From contig NZ_CP035503.1 in assembly GCF_006970865.1 (NCBI RefSeq), forward strand, positions 3,361,001 to 3,425,000: a stretch of 64,000 nt of DNA, given 5' to 3'. The stretch is from Rhodoferax sediminis (GTDB lineage Bacteria > Pseudomonadota > Gammaproteobacteria > Burkholderiales > Burkholderiaceae_C). Positions 61,567 through 64,000 of this stretch are shown piece by piece (positions within the stretch are counted from its first letter, which is position 1; every line of letters starts with the position of its first letter). The position numbers were made by a program, and so were the translations under genes. The notes beneath the pieces are model-generated. The model was not told where the DNA came from. It ran no database searches and worked only from the letters and a program-made list of their open reading frames with translations.

Positions 61567-62574
61567 ATGCAGAACGCAGAGTACGCCGCCCGTGTCGACG
61601 ACGTCAAGCGCCGCGCTCACGGGCGCTGGACCGAGATTCTCGGTAGCTTGCAGGTAGACGAGCACATTCTGAAGAAGCGCAACCTCCCCTGCCCGCTGTG
61701 CGGCGGCACCGACCGCTTCCAGTACACCGACAAGTTCGGCGAGGGCAACTACCACTGCCGCAGTTGCGGCCCTGGCGGCGGCTTCAAGCTGCTGCAGGCG
61801 GTAAAAGGAATCGATTTCGGTACCGCCCTGCGGGAAGTCGAGCGCTGTGTGGGCATGGTTCTTCCGACACTGAAGGCGGTTTCTCCCGAGCCATCGGCAG
61901 AACGCATGAAGAAGCTGGCCAAACGGATCTGGGATGAAGCTGTGCCGGTGACTGCCGGTGATGAGGTGGATCGCTACCTGCGCGGCCGTGGACTGGCACT
62001 GCCAACCTACCCGAAGGTGCTGCGTTTCCACCCGGCGCTGGGGTATTTCGAAAAGGATGGTGCAGGCAAGTCGCGCAAGGTAGCCGAGTACGGTGCCATG
62101 CTGGCCTGCATCCAAGGGCCCGACGGTCATGCCGTCACGCTGCACCGCACCTATCTCAAGGACGGGCAGAAGGCCATGGCACGTGACGCCAAGAAGGTGT
62201 TGTCGGCGGGAATCAACGGTGCCGCGGTGCGTCTTTTTGAGGCCATTGACGAGCTCGCGCTCAGCGAAGGCATTGAGACGGGCATTGCCGTGCACCTGGC
62301 GACCGGAAAACCGGTGTGGGCCGGGCTCAATGCGGGCAACCTGGAAAAACTGTGGCTGCCGGATTCCGTGCGGCGAATCTGCATTTATGGCGACAACGAT
62401 GCCAATGCGGATTTTGACGGCCAGGCCTTTGCCTTTGCGCTGGCACGCCGGTTGAAGAAAGAAGAGAGGAGAACCGGTCCTCGGCAGGTGCAGGTCTTTC
62501 TGCCCAAGCAAGCCGGAACGGACTGGGCTGATGTGTGGCGCACGCGAGGGGGGCATCCTCCAAACGTGGCGTAG
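61567..62574 (+). CDS. DNA primase-like protein with zinc ribbon and Toprim domain
   Basis: This 335-residue protein has a CHC2-type zinc ribbon (Cys42, 45, 64, 67 in CPLCGG and CRSCG) and a C-terminal Toprim domain with LSEGIETGIAVH (Glu) and YGDNDANADFDGQAFA (Asp pair). This matches the P4/phage-type primase N-terminal half without the helicase domain. It probably makes primers for element replication or for transferred single-stranded DNA. The start is 3 bp after the ATPase stop, indicating coupled translation. Confidence 0.9.
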   Translation: MQNAEYAARVDDVKRRAHGRWTEILGSLQVDEHILKKRNLPCPLCGGTDRFQYTDKFGEGNYHCRSCGPGGGFKLLQAVKGIDFGTALREVERCVGMVLPTLKAVSPEPSAERMKKLAKRIWDEAVPVTAGDEVDRYLRGRGLALPTYPKVLRFHPALGYFEKDGAGKSRKVAEYGAMLACIQGPDGHAVTLHRTYLKDGQKAMARDAKKVLSAGINGAAVRLFEAIDELALSEGIETGIAVHLATGKPVWAGLNAGNLEKLWLPDSVRRICIYGDNDANADFDGQAFAFALARRLKKEERRTGPRQVQVFLPKQAGTDWADVWRTRGGHPPNVA

Positions 62575-62855
62575 CTTTTGTGGGGGTGTGGCCGAACGGC
62601 CGCACCCGTCTTTTGACGGTCACTGCGCGTAATCGGTGCGGTGGCCCTCAAAAGGCCCATTTGATTTCCCCCACTGGTAGCTGTCAGACCAGGTTGTGCC
62701 TCATGCGCAGCAAAGACAGCCTTCGAGTTCTGGTGCGATTCACTTCGTGCCCTTCGTGGATCGGCTTGTACGGTCCGTCATTGACCCTTGTGGGGATGCG
62801 CATCCCCGCGAAGGAGGAGTGCCGTCCCCGTTTTTCTTACTGATTGGAGATTATT

Positions 62856-63920
62856 ATGAAACGCGGACGTTCTCTCGTGAGCCTGGCCCAGGAACTGGAG
62901 CGCCAGTTGAGTTCGAAAAAAGATCTGGTGGTGTCATCGCAATTGCTGCGGCACGACACCAACGATGAGGGAGATACCCAACTCGTTATTGAAGAAAACA
63001 GTGGCCCCGCCAAGTACGGCATCACGCCCCTGGCACGGCGCCAGTTGGCAGAAAAACTGAAGATTCCTTATGCGTATTTTGAACGCATGCGGCACGACCA
63101 ACCGGTTCTGCTGGACCGCAACGTGAACACCTGGCTGCAAAGCGAGGACGACCGGCGCATGATCCGAACGCTGGATGGTCACGTGCGGGCCGTATTGTCG
63201 GACCGCTACCGTCGGCTCGACAACTTCGATCTGGCCGAGAGCGTTCTACCCATCCTGCAGCAACTCCCCGAGGTGAAGTTCGAATCCGTTGAACTGACGG
63301 ACACGCGCATGTACCTGAAGGTCGTGACACCACGTCTGAAGTACGAGATGGCACCCGGCGACATCGTGCAGGCGGGCGTGGCGATCACCAACTCCGAAGT
63401 GGGGCAGGGAACGCTGTCGGTACAGCCCCTGCTGTACCGTCTGGTGTGCCGCAACGGCCTGATCGCATGGGACCGATCGCTGCGCAAAACCCATGTCGGG
63501 CGAGCACTGGGGGCCGAGGACGATGGCGTCACGGCGTACCGGGACGACACCTTGCGTGCCGACGACAAAGCCTTCTTCTTGAAGGTCCGCGACGTGGTGC
63601 AGGCGGCGGTGTCGGAAACCACCTTCCGCCAGATCGCGCAAAAGATGCAGAAGACATTGCATATTCCGCTCGTCGGCGATCCGGTCAAAACGGTGGAGGT
63701 TCTGGCCAGCCGCTATGACCTGACGGATACCGAACGCTCGGGCGTTCTGCGGCATCTGATCACGGAGGGGGATTTGTCGGGTTACGGACTCGTCAATGCC
63801 GTCACCCACTTCTCGCAGGAGGTGGAGGACTATGATCGGGCGACCGATTTCGAGATCCTGGGTGGCAAGCTGATCGAGTTGCCGACTGATGAGTGGAAGG
63901 GTTTGGCGCAAGCCGTCTGA
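62856..63920 (+). CDS. DUF932 family protein
   Basis: This 354-residue protein has GITPLARRQLAEKLKIPYAYFERM, DGHVRAVLSDRYRRLDNFDLAE, GVAITNSEVGQGTLSVQPLLYRLVCRNGL and RATDFEILGGKLIEL. This is the DUF932 (phage/plasmid-like, LGT_TIGR03299-like) pattern, common on plasmids and ICEs and of unknown function. TTGGAGA precedes the ATG at 62856 with 6 bp spacing. A 281 bp gap before it (62575-62855) holds no gene but a long leader. Confidence 0.88.
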   Translation: MKRGRSLVSLAQELERQLSSKKDLVVSSQLLRHDTNDEGDTQLVIEENSGPAKYGITPLARRQLAEKLKIPYAYFERMRHDQPVLLDRNVNTWLQSEDDRRMIRTLDGHVRAVLSDRYRRLDNFDLAESVLPILQQLPEVKFESVELTDTRMYLKVVTPRLKYEMAPGDIVQAGVAITNSEVGQGTLSVQPLLYRLVCRNGLIAWDRSLRKTHVGRALGAEDDGVTAYRDDTLRADDKAFFLKVRDVVQAAVSETTFRQIAQKMQKTLHIPLVGDPVKTVEVLASRYDLTDTERSGVLRHLITEGDLSGYGLVNAVTHFSQEVEDYDRATDFEILGGKLIELPTDEWKGLAQAV

Positions 63921-63975
63921 CCCGTCCGCAGGCTTACAAAAGTCTATTGCCCGCCAGCCCCCCTTCGGGTTGAAC

Positions 63976-64000
63976 GGGCACCGTAAGGAGCGGAACCACC
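63976..64000 (+). promoter_or_regulatory. Shine-Dalgarno of a gene starting beyond the window
   Basis: TAAGGAGCGGAACCACC ends the window. The AAGGAG lies at the right distance for an ATG just past 64000, so the ICE operon continues. Confidence 0.5.

Noticed and set aside
1..64000. CRISPR array
   Set aside because: No series of regularly spaced short direct repeats and no cas genes were seen.

Overview
The window is high-GC DNA from a Gram-negative bacterium, most likely a betaproteobacterium of the order Burkholderiales. The signs are three solitary Bug-type solute receptors, a Burkholderiales-style general porin, a transhydrogenase split into PntAA/PntAB/PntB, and a conjugative-element core of the type common in this order. 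Genus cannot be fixed from the sequence alone.

Layout. 1-7.7 kb: catabolic genes (alpha/beta hydrolase, aldehyde dehydrogenase, paired SDRs, two Bug receptors, a 3-hydroxyisobutyrate-dehydrogenase-like enzyme, a NIPSNAP protein) in two divergent units. Both units share a matching operator, GCTTATG-N34-CATAAGC. 7.7-19.4 kb: a branched-chain-amino-acid-type ABC importer with a LivM-LivG fusion, two amidohydrolase-2 enzymes, two SDRs and a carboxymuconolactone-decarboxylase-like protein. An antisense group II intron sits between the importer's promoter and its ribosome binding site. 19.4-22.9 kb: a noncoding element, a porin, a LysR fragment and an IS5-family element. 22.9-37.3 kb: an acyl-CoA module (ADP-forming CoA ligase, two crotonase-fold enzymes, acyl-CoA dehydrogenase, dienoyl-CoA-reductase-like SDR, aldehyde dehydrogenase, 3-hydroxyacyl-CoA dehydrogenase, thiolase) with gene relics and a third Bug receptor. 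37.3-43.9 kb: pntAA-pntAB-pntB, gpmA, sucC-sucD, a Pro-1 tautomerase and an AhpD-fold protein. 44-55.3 kb: redox genes, a LysR regulator divergent from an MFS exporter, a molybdenum hydroxylase pair, two cyclophilin-like proteins and a second MFS exporter. 55.7-64 kb: IS110 wreckage, then genes of an integrative conjugative element (AlpA regulator, DUF1845-like protein, GHKL ATPase, Toprim primase, DUF932 protein), running off the right edge.

The main result is a regulatory one. At least eight sites match the sigma-54 -24/-12 consensus (TGGCAY-N5-TTGC). Seven of them stand before the transport and catabolic units between 7.9 and 34.5 kb, facing the right way, and most have GTGTCC-like motifs or inverted repeats upstream. 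I therefore read this stretch as one sigma-54 regulon. It would import a cyclic or dicarboxylic acid, hydrolyse a ring or lactone, activate the product with CoA, and run beta-oxidation ending in thiolysis. The products would be acetyl-CoA and possibly succinyl-CoA, which the adjacent sucCD could use. The substrate is inferred, and no enhancer-binding activator lies in the window.
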